Below are positions 27,101 through 39,079 of a stretch of DNA of 64,000 bases, one piece after another. Origin of the DNA: Ehretia macrophylla (Eukaryota; Streptophyta; Magnoliopsida; Boraginales; Ehretiaceae); assembly GCA_037974665.1 (NCBI GenBank), contig CM075771.1:41524425-41588424 (forward strand). Direction: 5' to 3'. Both the position numbers and the translations under genes were made by a program. Positions within the stretch are counted from its first letter, which is position 1. Every line of letters begins with the position of its first letter. Under the pieces are notes generated by a model. It was given only the letters and a program-made list of their open reading frames with translations, searched no databases and was not told where the DNA came from.

Positions 27101-27739
27101 CTTGGAATGATTGCTTGCCCTACGTGCCTTACTTGACTATGGCCATTTTGTGAACGATATGTTGCTTGAAGACTATTTTTTATGTTGCTTGTTAGTGTAT
27201 TGTAAATGACCCCCGTTGTAATTTGGGGTCTAATTTTGGGTTGTACTGATCATAACTAGATAGATACTCTTATGGTCGTTTTTGCTATCGCTACTGGTTA
27301 GTATCTATCACAGGCTTATGAAGTATCAGGTAAAGGATTAAGTAAAATGAATCTATCCAATCTTAAACAGGTACTCATTGTTAAGCTAAGATCAACAGGT
27401 ACTTTTGTAACAAGAATTAACAAACAAATGAGACATAGTATCATGCTAGGTTATTAGTCAAACGAGACTTCGAGATAACTAGTAGGCGTTTCGATGGGTG
27501 ATAAATAGTAATCTTAGTTGGAAATGAAATTGAGATGGGAAATTTTGAGGCGTTTAGAAAATTAGGTCAAATTAAAGAGCCCAATTACAGCCGTTATGCT
27601 GCCGGTTTTCCGGAGAATTTGTTGAGTTTAGGCTAAACGTTAAGTATTATACCTTCATGAACAATTAAGTACGTGAAAAGACTTGAATGTTTAGCTCACA
27701 CCCTAGTTTAACCTCTATAGGTCGGGTTGGGGCGTGACA
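24154..27739 (+). mobile_element. Element B 5' LTR
   Basis: Begins TATGAGGCCTGATCTCG, which corresponds to TGTGAGGCCCGACCTCG in the 3' copy, and ends GGGTTGGGGCGTGACA. It contains a TC-rich tract near 24840-24915, two copies of the roughly 200 bp module, and the conserved ACTACCAT...GTACATCCG block near 26640-26750. The 3,586 bp length is typical of the long-LTR chromovirus lineage. Confidence 0.9.
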
Positions 27740-27750
27740 CCTTATATAAA

Positions 27751-27762
27751 TGGTATCAGAGC
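27751..27762 (+). promoter_or_regulatory. Primer-binding site, initiator-Met tRNA (element B)
   Basis: TGGTATCAGAGC begins 11 bases after the 5' LTR. It is complementary to the 3' end of plant initiator methionine tRNA, the usual primer for plant Ty3/gypsy chromoviruses. Confidence 0.9.
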
Positions 27763-30700
27763 TTAGATTGCTTAAGCCGGGTTTAACTCTCATACCATGG
27801 GTAGAAGCCCTAAGGTAATTGAGATGACTTGTTTATATGTGTTTTTGTGTGACAATATCAATTGTGCCTTCTCTGCTTCTATGTGCTTATGTGATTAACA
27901 TGTCTTAATTGTTTCTAGAAATTGTGTATCTATATAAAATTATATGTTGCATATATTATGCATTAAATTCTTGTTTGTCGTATTCCAATAAATTGTGCAT
28001 CGTAATCTGTGCCTATAGATGGCTGGCCATAGTACCTGCACTACTAATTGGAGCAGTGAGCCCCAAGAGACCGAAGATGCTCATCAAACTAATCCCGGCA
28101 TGGCTATGTTTAACATGATGGCGAATGCCATGGATTGCGTGTCGCGAGTGATGGAACGTCAAGATGCACGTGAAGCAAACAACAACAACAACAACAGGAA
28201 TAATGGTAACCATAGGAGGAATAGCAGAATACGGGAGTTCCTTGACTTTCGCTCGTCCAAATTCCACGGGGAAGCTGATGATGAAAAGGCAGAGGCTTGG
28301 CTGTTTGAGATCGAGAGGATTTTTAGGCCACTTGACTATACTGATGAAGAAAATGTAGAGTTTGCTGTGTTTTTGTTGCACGGGGATACTGAGCATTGGT
28401 GGCACACTGTGGAGGCGCTTTGGGAAACTGATCATACACCTCGCTTGTAGGGTAATTTTTGTTAAGGCATTCAAGGAGAAATACGTACCTGCAGTTTTTA
28501 GGCAGAGGCGAATTGAGGAATTCATGCACTTGAACCAGGGTAACATGACGATGGCCCAGTACGAGGCTCGTTTTGACCGACTGTCCCGTTATACTCAATA
28601 CATGGTCAGTACCCCTAAGGCGAAGATGTGAAAATTTATGAATGGGTTGAGGCAAGAAATTCAAGACCAGTTGGCTTCGCATGACTTTGCTACCTATTCT
28701 GCTCTCCTTGCGGCTACCTCCCGAGTTGAGAAGAGGAAACTTGATAGAGCCGGTTCAAGCCAGCCGAACAAGAAACCATATCAGCCTCCAAGTCAACAGA
28801 GGAAATTTCAGACTCAGAGTCGCAGTTAGGGCTAGAGCCAGAATAGACCAGTTAATAACCGTGGCCTGACTAAAGCACCATCAGCCTCTTCCACTCGCAG
28901 ATCCACAGGTAGTTCACCTGCTACTCAGTCTATCAACTGTTCTTACTGTGACAAGAAGGGTCACACTGAGGCCCAGTGCTGGAAGAAGTCAGGACGATGT
29001 GTGCGGTGTGGCAGTGATCAGTATCAGATCAAGGATTTCCCTAAATGGCAAGGAGGACAAAATCAAGTTAAACTAGTTGGTAGAGGCAAGACTCCAGTTC
29101 CTAGAGTTTAGGCCCGAGCTTATGCTATTGAGTGCGAGGAGCTTCCAGAGGAGACCGTTGTTGTTGAAGGTACATTCTTGATACTAAATCAACCTGTTAG
29201 GGTGCTAATTGATCCAGGTACTACTAATTCATTTATTACTCCCTTATGTGTGCAACGTGTGAAACTACGAGTTGTATGTTTGCCTTACGAAGTAGAATTT
29301 GGTACTCCGATGGGTTCTAAACTTGTTATTAGCTCAGCTTGTAAAGCATGTAAAATTCAAATTAAAGATAGGGAATTCTCAGCCAATCTTATTGTATTAC
29401 CCTTTCGAGACTATGAAGTCATTTTAGGGATAGACTGGTTAGCAAAGCATCATGCCCAACTAGATTGCCGGACAAAGATTGTAACATTCCGAATACCTGG
29501 TCCACCAATATTAGAGCTAATGGGTCGAAGAGACTTCACCGGGAGTTCCATCATTTCATCTACAAAAGCAGTGAAGTCCTTGAGAAAAGGATGTAGCGGA
29601 TACTTAGCTTACCTCATCAACAAGCCATCTGACAAAGCTAAGTTGGAGGAGATGCCAGTGATTAAAGATTATACGGATGTGTTTCCAGAAGAATTGCCCG
29701 GTTTACCCCCAAATCGGGAGATCGAGTTCATTATAGAATTACTGCCTGGCACCCAGCCAATATCTAAAGCTCTCTATCGTATGGCACCAGCCGAGCTACA
29801 AGAATTGAAGGACCAATTGCAAGGATTGTTGAAGAAGGGGTTTGTTCAACCAAGTTCTTCTCCGTGGGGTGCACCAGTCCTATTTGTAAAGAAGAAAGAT
29901 CGAACGTTGAGGCTATGCATCGATTATCGAGGATTGAACCAAGTAACTGTCAAGAATAAATACCCATTTCCACTTATTGACGAGTTGTTTGATCAACTTC
30001 AGGGAGCCAAAGTGTATTCGAAGCTCGACTTGAGGCAAGGGTACTATCAATTGCGGATCAAAAAGGAGGATATGCCAAAAACGGCTTTCAGGACGAGATA
30101 TGGGCACTATAAATATGTGGTGATGCCATTTGGGCTAACTAATGCCCCTTCAGCTTTTATGGACTTGATGCACAAGGTGTTTCAACCCTACTTGGACCAA
30201 TTTGTGGTGATCTTTATTGATGATATTTTGGTATACTCGAAATCCGAGGCTGAGCATGAGCAACATCTGCGATTGGTATTGCAGAAACTTTGAGAGCATC
30301 AATTGTACGCGAAGTTTAGCAAATGCGAATTTTGGTTGCAGCAGATTGCATTTTTGGGGCACATCATATCCCAAGAGGGAATAGCAGTGGATCCAGCAAA
30401 GATAGAAGCGATGATGTCTTGGAAGAAGCTGAAAAATGTTATGGAGGTTCGGAGTTTTCTTGGTCTAGCCGGCTATTATCGGAGGTTCGTGAAGGATTTC
30501 TCAAAGATTGCAGGACCGCTTACAAAGCTCACTCAAAAGAAAACGAAGTTCGTGTGGGATAACAAGTGTGAGAACAGCTTCCAAGAATTGAAGAAGAGAT
30601 TGACTACTGCACCTGTTCTTGCATTGCTTGAAGGGAGTCAAGGTTTTGTAATGTATAGCGATGCTTCGAAGGAAGGATTGGGGTGTGTGTTGATGCAAAA

Positions 30701-32574
30701 TGGTAGAGTGATTGCGTATGCCTCTAGAAAATAAAAGTCGTATGAATTGAACTACCCGACGCATGATTTGGAGTTAGCAGCTATTGTGTTTGCACTCAAG
30801 AAATGGATGCACTATCTGTGGGGTAACAAGTTCGAGGTGTTTACTGATCACAAGAGCTTGAAATACTTGTTCTCACAAAAAGAGTTAAACGTGAGGCAAA
30901 GACGGTGGATGGAGCCTTTGGATGATTATAACTGCACAATCAATTATGTGCCCGGTAAAGCAAATGTAGTTGCAGATGCCTTAAGTCGGAAGACGAGCAT
31001 GGCAAAACTGGAAGTTAAGGTGCAAGAGTTGTTAGAGGAAGCATTTTTGTGGAAACCATAATTGACTCAAAAAGGATTACTATTTACCACTACACAAGTT
31101 CAATCGACCTTGTTGTCTGAATTACGAGAGGCTCAATAGAAGGACCAACAATTTTAGAAGATTAAAGAAAGCAACACAGATGTCAAGTTTCATGATGATG
31201 ATATTTGGAGGTTTAGGAATCGAATTTGTGTTCCTAATGAGCCAGAGCTGAAAAAGAAGATTATTGAAGAAGCCCATAATTCAAGATACACTATTCACCC
31301 CGGCAGAACAAAGATGTACCGGAATTTGAAGCAACACTATTGGTGGAATAACATGTAGAGAGAGATTGCAGAATTTGTGGCACGGTGTTTGACTTGCTAG
31401 AGAGTCAAAGCAGAACATCAACGACCAGCAGGTTTACTTCAATCGTTGGAGATTCCTCAATGGAAATGGGAACATATAACTATGAACTTTGTCATGGACC
31501 TGCCCAGGTCACAAAAAGGTCATGACGCCGTTTGGGTCATAGTGGATAGATCGACTAAGTCAGCACGCTTCTTACCGATGAACAAAGAGGATAGTCCTGA
31601 GAAATTGGGAGATATGTATGTGGCGGATATTGTAAGGTTGCACGGGATGCCTGTGAGTATTGTATCGGATAAGGATCCTCGTTTTACTTCCTGGTTTTGG
31701 AAGAGATTACAAGAAGCTTTGGGAACGAAGTTGAGTTTCAACACGGCTTATCACCCTCAGACTGATGGACAATCTGAGAGAACTATTCAGATTCTGGAGG
31801 ATATACTGAGGGCGTGTGTTTTAGACTTCGGGAAAGGTTGGGAGAAATATCTGTCTCTAGCGGAGTTCGCTTATAATAACAGTTATCAGGCCACTATCGG
31901 GATGGCCCCTTTTGAGGCGTTGTATGGACGTAAGTGTCGATCCCCAATTTACTGGGATGAAGTAGGTGAGATGAAGACTTTTGACCCGACCCTTCTACCT
32001 AAACTTATGAAGACTGTTGATAATGTCCACCTTATCCGGAAATGGATGTTTACCGTCCAAAGCAGGCAGAAAAGTTATGCAGACCGACGGAGACGGAGTC
32101 TAGAGTTTGAGGTCAGCGACAAGGTGTTCTTGAAGATATCACCTCGGAGGGGACTGATTAAGCACGGCAAGGGTAAAAAGTTAAGCCAGAGGTTTGTAGG
32201 ACCATTTGAGATAATTGAGAAGGTTGGCAAATTGGCGTATCGCTTGGAACTACCCCAAAACCTCTCCAATATTCACGACGTCTTTCATGTTTCAATGCTA
32301 CGGAAGTATCACCCTGATCCATCGCATATCTTGGAGCCAGAGCCGTTGCAGCTTCGGGAGAACTTGTCTTATGAAGAGAAGCCCGTTCGGATCCTAGACC
32401 AGCATGATCGGGAGTTGCGCAACAAATCTATACCAATGGTAAAAGTGTTGTGGGATTACCATGGAGTTGAAGAAGCATCGTGGGAAAGGCGAGACCAGAT
32501 GGAGCAACAGTATCTAGCATTATTTCAAAGGTAATATCGAATTTCGGGACGAAATTCTTTTAAGGAGGGGAGGA

Positions 32575-35500
32575 TGTGAGGCCCGACCTCGATTTGCATG
32601 TGATACCTCGTTTCGTATGCCCTAAGCCTAGATTTGCGTGCCTTGATCTAGGTTTAAGAGTCCTGTTTCGTTTTGTGTGCCTTGCATTAAATTACGTGCA
32701 TATATTTAGGGTTGCGTGCATTTACTTGGGAATCGTGCATTCATCTCGTAGTTCATGCCTTACCTCATAGTGCGTGCCATAGACCTAGGAAAACATGCCC
32801 ACACGCTAATCAAGAAAGCATCTTACACGAAGCACTAGATCATTAATTAATCCTACAAATTCCACTAACTAATATTAAAATGCCAATTCAACTAACTAGA
32901 AGACGAAATCTCACAAAAAAGCTAGACATTCTTATTCTTTATTCCTTATTCTTTTGCACATCCCAAACACACAATTAAATAATGCACAAAAGATGACAAA
33001 AATTTAGAATTTTGCAAAACTTGGCCGACCACTTTTTGCATTTGTGCTTGCTTTGCATAATTCAAAATTAAACCTAGACATCCTATGTCAAGCTCATGAC
33101 AAATCACTTCAAAAATGAAACCAAAGCTCCACAATCTCGACACACTCAAATTTCCCATGCTAGACAATTCAAATTATGCTCCTTGAAGACACAAATTCTG
33201 AATTTTGCAAGCCCTAGGCCGACACATGCATCAAATTCTTCAAGCTTTTCATTTTCTTTCATTCCTTCTCTCTTTCTCTCATTTTTCTCTCACTCTCTCA
33301 TTTCTTCTCTCTCTCTCTCGGCCCTTGGCTGCAATTCTACTCTCCATAGCTTGAGTTCATCATCCTAAGGTTCATCAAGGCATTCAAGATACTAGGAAGC
33401 TCGACCAAGCAAGCTAGAATGCAAAAGACACACATGCAAGTTCATTCGGCCCTTAGGTATGGTTGATAGCTCCTATTTCATTTCCTTTTTGTTCTAGCCA
33501 CTTGCACATACTAAGAACATGGTTACTAAGCTAGGAATTAGAGAATCTCAAGTTGTCTCTTGGCTAAGCAAGGAAAAAGGACGACCTTGTGCATCATCAA
33601 GAGTTTTGTGCATCTTCATTGTTGTCTTGCTAAGGTGAGGGCTAAAACTCTTTTGAAAAGCTTTCAAAAACCACATGCATGACTTTAAATGTCTATTTTT
33701 ACCTCTGTACTCGTGATATATATGGGTACATGAGCTTTTGTAAACATGCATGGCAAGATATTTGGCTAGAATGTGAAGATAGGTGAAATCGCGTATTTGG
33801 CAGCTTTCTCTTTTGTTGGAGTGAAGTGAATTTGACCAAGTAAATGATGTTGAAAATGTGTGAAAATTGGTAGGTGACTAGTTTTACCAGTTCTGAGAAT
33901 TTTTCATAGAAATAGGTTAAAGCTAATTTTGAATCTAAGGTCCCCAAATTGGCAAAACATCGAAAGGTGTTCAAATTTGGAAAATCTTGGAAAATGAAGC
34001 AGGTTTTGGCAGATTCACTGTTCTTGTAGAACAAACCAGTTTTGACTAGTAAATGATATCCAAAATCCATGAAATTTGGTGTGCTGCTATATTTTTCAGT
34101 TCTGGACATTTTTGTCAGAAATAGACTAAGACTAAATCTGACCCTAAGATCCTCCAAAATGACAAGCGTTGAAATGTGTACAAATCTGAACAATTTTGCG
34201 TAGTCTCACGGTTTTGGCTATAACTCTTGAACCCGAACTCCAAATGATGCGAGGTTTGTTTTTGGATTTCGTTCATTCGGCCCTTAGGTATGGTTGATAG
34301 CTCCTATTTCATTTCCTTTTTGTTATAGCCACTTGCACATACTAAGAACATGGTTACTAAGCTAGGAATTAGAGAATCTCAAGTTGTCTTTCGGCTAAGC
34401 AAGGAAAAAGTATGACCTTGTGTATCATCAAGAGTTTTGTGCATCTTCATTGTTGTCTTGCTAAGGTGAGGGCTAAAACTCTTTTGAAAAGCTTTCAAAA
34501 ACCACATGCATGCCTTTAAATGTCTATTTTTATCTCTGTACTCGTGATATATGTGTGTACATGAGCTTTTGTAAACATGCATGGCAAGATATTTGGGTAC
34601 AATGTGAAGATAGGTGAAATCGCGTATTTGGCAGCTTTCTGTTCTGTTGGAGCAAAGTGAATTTGACCAAGGAAATGATGTTGAAATGCATGAAAATTGG
34701 TAGGTGACTAGTTTTTCCAGTTCTGAGTATTTTTCGTAGAAATAGGTCAAAGCTAATTTTGATTCTAAGGTCCCTAAAATGGAAAAACATCGAAAGGTGT
34801 CCAAATCTGGAAAAACTGGGAAAATGAAGCAGGTTTTGGCAGATTCACTATTCTTGTAGAACGAACCAGTTTTGACTTAGTAAATGATATCCAAAATGCA
34901 TGAAATTTGGTGTGCTTCTACATTTTTCGGTTTTGGACATTTTTGTCAGAAATATACTAAGGCCAAATCGGACACTAAGGTCCTCAAAAATGACAAGAAT
35001 TGAAATGTGTACAAATCTGGACAGTTTTGCGTAGTCTCACGGTTTTGGCTATAACTCTTGAACCCGAACTCCAAATGATGCGAGGTTTGTTTCTGGATTT
35101 AGTTCACTCCTTAAGATTTAATTTGAAATTTTGTTCACTAGAATTGAAGATTGTTTGCTTATCTCAATGATTGTGAAAAAACAGACCATTGCAGTAGGGT
35201 TTTCATCTAGTGATATGCTTTGAAAATTATTGTAACTTCTCTTGTTGTATTAAATGATTGGGATTGTGGCACTTGGATGTTGTGTGGACTATTTTGAATG
35301 CTTGAGGATGTTTTAATTAATTTATGCATGGCTTGAGTTTAATTACATGACAACTTGGGGCTTAATCGCACGGGTGAGCATGAATTGAAACCCTAATGAC
35401 TAGGAAAACTCGCTAAGTGTTGATCCTATGGATATCGTGTTTAATTATGTGATTAGTAGGCTGCCCGTAGTGGCCCTTATAGCCCTAAATGTGATTTTGA

Positions 35501-36359
35501 TGATTACATGTTGACAAGTAGGCCTTTCTTGCATCCTGTCCTACGTAAACGTCGTTGCATGTTGTATGACTTTATTATTTGATTACGTGAACTTCGAAAT
35601 GAGTTATATGACTTGATTTACATTTGTTACATGGTTGCCCGTTTAGTATTCATATAACTCCATGTGCTTTATAAGTGAAATTACCTGTCATATCGTGCCT
35701 CGCGTGTTTATTTGTCAATGTGCAATCTTATGACTGCTTGGAGGCAACCTACTTTGTTGTCCTCCTAATATGATATATTAAATGTCATAAATGTGCATTG
35801 CATACAAGGTTGCAACCTTTCATTCTGGCGTGGTAGCATTTCACGCACACCGGGTGGCATCGGGCTTGCCGGTGCAACCGTGACTACCATTGTCCAATTT
35901 CCTCTCTCGCTTGGGGACTAGACTTCCTCGGAGAGTTGGGTCGTAGGATTTCGGGGTACATCCGGAGTACACTCATTTGGCGTGATAAGTGGATGATTTG
36001 AAGTCGGCTGCAACAACTGATACTGGAAGTAAACTGAGAGCAAAAGCTCACCGTATCATTTTCACTATGTGTATAAGTACTCTCGCTTGGTTCCTAGAGG
36101 ACCTTGGGGAGGAAAGATGGGTAATTGTGATCTTTTACTCTTATATTACATTATGAACTTACTTGTGATATATGTCATGCTTACAAAAGGGTTTTCATAA
36201 GTTGAACCGGAAAAAGAGTTTCAAAATTTATTTCTCATTTCCCCTCGCTGAGTTTATAAGGACTCACCCTCTTTTATCATCTCAGGTGAAGAAGACCAGG
36301 AATAGGTACCCGAGGATAACGTGCCTAATGATGACTCCTTGGAATGATTGCTTGCCCTA
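32575..36359 (+). mobile_element. Element B 3' LTR, with an internal duplication, incomplete at right
   Basis: Starts TGTGAGGCCCGACCTCG after the purine tract AAGGAGGGGAGGA. It is collinear with the 5' LTR except that a segment of about 828 bp is present twice in tandem (33443-34270 and 34271-35098). The match to the 5' LTR ends at CTTGCCCTA, beyond which unrelated AT-rich DNA follows. Confidence 0.9.
33443..35098 (+). repeat. 828 bp tandem duplication inside element B 3' LTR
   Basis: GTTCATTCGGCCCTTAGG occurs at 33441 and again near 34269, and the sequence after each copy runs in parallel, including CTCACGGTTTTGGCTATAAC. The junction lies at GTTCA(T/C)TC, a short sequence found at both ends of the unit in the unduplicated 5' LTR, so unequal exchange or slippage at this microhomology is the likely origin. 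The two units have since diverged by a few per cent. Confidence 0.85.
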
Positions 36360-36440
36360 TAAAAATTAGAAAATTATCTAATTAATTTTTTTTTTCAACT
36401 GCATATGCACATAAATTGTAAGTGAATTCAAAGTATTTCT
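36360..36440. other. Short AT-rich junction after element B
   Basis: AT-rich DNA with no match to the LTR; nothing else recognised. Confidence 0.5.
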
Positions 36441-36720
36441 TGTTATAATATAAACTTGTCATATATCAAAAAATTACAAATTTTAAGATCACCCTATAAG
36501 ATCTTAGGTTAGTCCACCTAATACCGATTAATTTTAGAATAGAACTCAATAATTTTTAACATAATATTAGACCCAGTTCATCAAATGATCATGGGTTCAA
36601 GTCTTGCTACCATGCACCCATTAATTAGTTCACATATAAGACCATACTTTCGCCTCATGTATATGCTCACGTGCAATACCATAATTTCACCTCACATGAA
36701 GGGACTTGTTGATTTAAAAT
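36441..36720 (+). mobile_element. Decayed TRIM (miniature LTR element), same family as 58361-58831
   Basis: A 5' LTR-like block (36441-36561) starts TGTTATAATATAAACTTGTC and ends AATTTTTAACA. It aligns through its length with the LTR at 58361-58478, sharing CATATC.AAAAA, AATAAGATC-like and TTTTTAACA segments. It is followed by a decayed primer-binding region (TAATATTAGACCC) and GATCATGGGTTCAAGTC. A purine run with TGTTGA near 36701-36712 may mark the start of the 3' repeat. No coding sequence. Old. Confidence 0.6.
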
Positions 36721-38435
36721 GAGGTGCTAATTTAATATTCTAGAGATTACTGGGAGCTCTTCTGTAAAAATCCTCCAGTGTCAAGAGTCGTTTCAATTTG
36801 ATTATGCAGTTCTCAACATAATCCTTTACTATTAAAAACTCTTAAACTAAAGTAGACAGGGTGAAGAAGATAAGTTACTTTTATTTACCCTAGGCTTGTC
36901 AAACAAGGCGTTTTTAGCCGTTTGGCATTGTGAAACTCAGATGCATCAAGGTGTTTATTTTAGAATCTAGGCAAGCACAAATATATATTTTTTTTATTTC
37001 CTTTTGATAATGAAAAACTCATTTTAAGTAAATATTAAATCAACCTTAAAGTTACAAATTTCGTAATACAACAGTACAAATTCGAAGTATAGATATTTTC
37101 TTTGGCTTTTATGCCCTCTCGCATTTATAGGAACTTGAACGTGCAAGTAATCTAATTCTTGTGAAGGGTTAGTCTTGCATTCAGCTACAGTCCATTCGGC
37201 CCCCGCACAAAGATGTGAGTTCTCCATTTGTAGAGTTCATTTTTTTATTACATGGGTCGAACTGGCCGTAACCGCATACAAGAATTTTCCTCTTGTGAAG
37301 GTAATCATGACTCTAAATACACTATCTCAAATGATTGTAGAATGAAAATATTATTCCTCTCCAAGATAAATGACAAAAGCCATCCTGCACTACTAGACTG
37401 AACAGATCAAAACAGTAAGATTTTTTAATTTTTTTTTCTTAGTCCGATACTCGAGTTAGAACTTCAAGCTCATTGAACATGAAGTCCAACTCACTACAGT
37501 TGCCATATTGCTCTTTATTTGGACTGTTTCTTTAACGCACCTAATTACTTTGAACTTTGGGCTGATCGTAGTTTGTTTAATATGGGCAATGGCGAAGCTG
37601 GAAATCTTATTCAATGTGAGTTAAAATAGATTAACATTTATATGTACATAATTGTTTTCCATTTTCGGACTAATTATTGTAAAAATACAAATATTATTGA
37701 AAGAATTTTAAGGTGAATAAATGGGGCTGCAACCCCTACTCATTAAAGAGTGGCTCCTGAATATGGACCAAGGTCGTGATAAAGCTAATAGATTTTATTT
37801 TAGTTTGCCGTTACTTTTTTGCCTTATACAGTAGTTGGTGATATGTTGCTCTTTAAAAATATCTTATGGAAAACTTCCGACGTGAAAGTTTTATTGTCTA
37901 GAATGACAATGCACCGATCTCGTGTGGATAGTAAAATAACAACGTTGTGTAAAAGTTTAAGTTATTAGAGAATGATACAGTACTCTCTGGCAAGATCAAC
38001 ATAGTACAGACTTTGCATATCCATATTCCATGGCCAGTGGATTATATCATATCCCTCGTGCATGCATTACAAATTGCACAGTTGTACCTTGATGTAACGA
38101 TTATATATTGACAGGAGAAAATAATAAACACAAAATATTGACAGGAGAAAGTAAAAGTAGAAAAATAAATAAACACAATGCACGTGACACCCAAAAGTTG
38201 GTAGAATAGTTAGATAACGATTTGTTATAATTAATGATTTTGGATTTTAACCATAACTTTAAATTCCGTTGTATCGAAAAAGAAAAACACAATGGACGTG
38301 GCTAAATGCAGTACTGTTTTGTGCCTAAGATGAACTCTGCATGAAATGTTTTTCGTAATTTGCGGTTTAACGAATCAATGCTATTGTCGGCAGAGGTGGT
38401 GGTTTATCGACCTCGATCATCTATTTGCTATCTAA
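36721..38435. other. Gene-poor intergenic DNA
   Basis: AT-rich, with no RNA gene or recognisable protein motif. A minus-strand open frame of 67 codons (37024-37227) has non-repetitive composition but matches no family I know and has no clear start context. I leave it unnamed and treat it as probable chance. Confidence 0.4.
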
Positions 38436-39030
38436 GGCTCCATTTGTTTGCCGTAAAATATTTTTTTTGAAAATATTTTTCTAATTTTTTGATATTTTAT
38501 TATACTGAAAAATTAGTCATTCAGAAAATATTTTTCGATTAAAGAAAAATATTTAGTTGAAATAAGTGAAAAATATTTTCATATCTTTTGAGAAAAGAAA
38601 CATTTTTCATTCAATCTACCTCACCTTCACCTGCCCCAACCCGACCCCCAACCCCCAACCCCCAACGGCACCCTATCCTCCCCCCCTCCCACCCCCACCC
38701 CCACCCCACTCCCTCCCTCCTTCCCTCTTGCCATCAAATTTTTAATTAAATATTATTAAATAAAAAATTAATTAACTTAATAAAAAATTGATTAATTGAA
38801 AAATAATTTTAGTTAAACAATAAAAAAATATTTATTTATTTAATAATAAAAATTAATTAATTTTAATTTAATGACTAATAAATTAATTAAATTAATAACT
38901 AATGAAATTATATTTAATATTAATTAATAAATAATGAGGGTGGAAAGTTAATGTCCGCCCGAGTTCAGTGATCCGATCTCAACTACCTAACCTACAAAAC
39001 AAGAGAAGGAATCACGGGGGTCGCAGGGGT
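38436..39030 (+). repeat. Left inverted arm of the fold-back element
   Basis: Pairs with 49268-50108. Includes a GAAAAATATTTT-type palindromic subterminal block, a C-rich tract at 38630-38725 that the right arm lacks, and a TTAATTAA-rich core. Confidence 0.75.
38630..38725 (-). other. C-rich tract with CCCCCAA runs (potential G-quadruplex on minus strand)
   Basis: Contains repeated CCCCCAA followed by CCCCACCCC and CCTCC runs, so the minus strand has many runs of three or more G. It lies in a strongly AT-rich arm. Structure formation is inferred from sequence only. Confidence 0.6.
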
Positions 39031-39079
39031 CGCGGGGGTCGCAGCCCATCCCTCCCAACTTGGAACCATGTAGCCCCTT

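Larger units (their letters stand above)
24154..36359 (+). mobile_element. Element B: Ty3/gypsy chromovirus (Tekay/Del-like), broken fossil
   Basis: Parts: 5' LTR 24154-27739, primer-binding site 27751-27762, gag about 28020-29110, protease about 29170-29480, reverse transcriptase about 29690-30290, RNase H about 30620-31000, integrase about 31270-32000, chromodomain-like tail about 32425-32530, polypurine tract just before 32575, and 3' LTR 32575-36359. Recognisable motifs include a CCHC knuckle (CSYCDKKGHTEAQC), [10 protein letters not shown] and [11 protein letters not shown]. The element is broken, with roughly ten breaks in the coding part, and its right end is incomplete. The LTRs differ by several per cent by eye, suggesting an age of the order of one to a few million years. 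It inserted into the satellite, which abuts its left end. Confidence 0.9.

Noticed and set aside
33548-34804. Minus-strand frames of up to 164 codons in the element B 3' LTR
   Set aside because: They arise from the repeated 200 bp module and duplicate with it; no known domain.
37024-37227. A 67-codon minus-strand frame with non-repetitive composition
   Set aside because: No recognisable family, no neighbouring exons, and only one frame of ordinary length for AT-rich DNA; not enough to call a gene.
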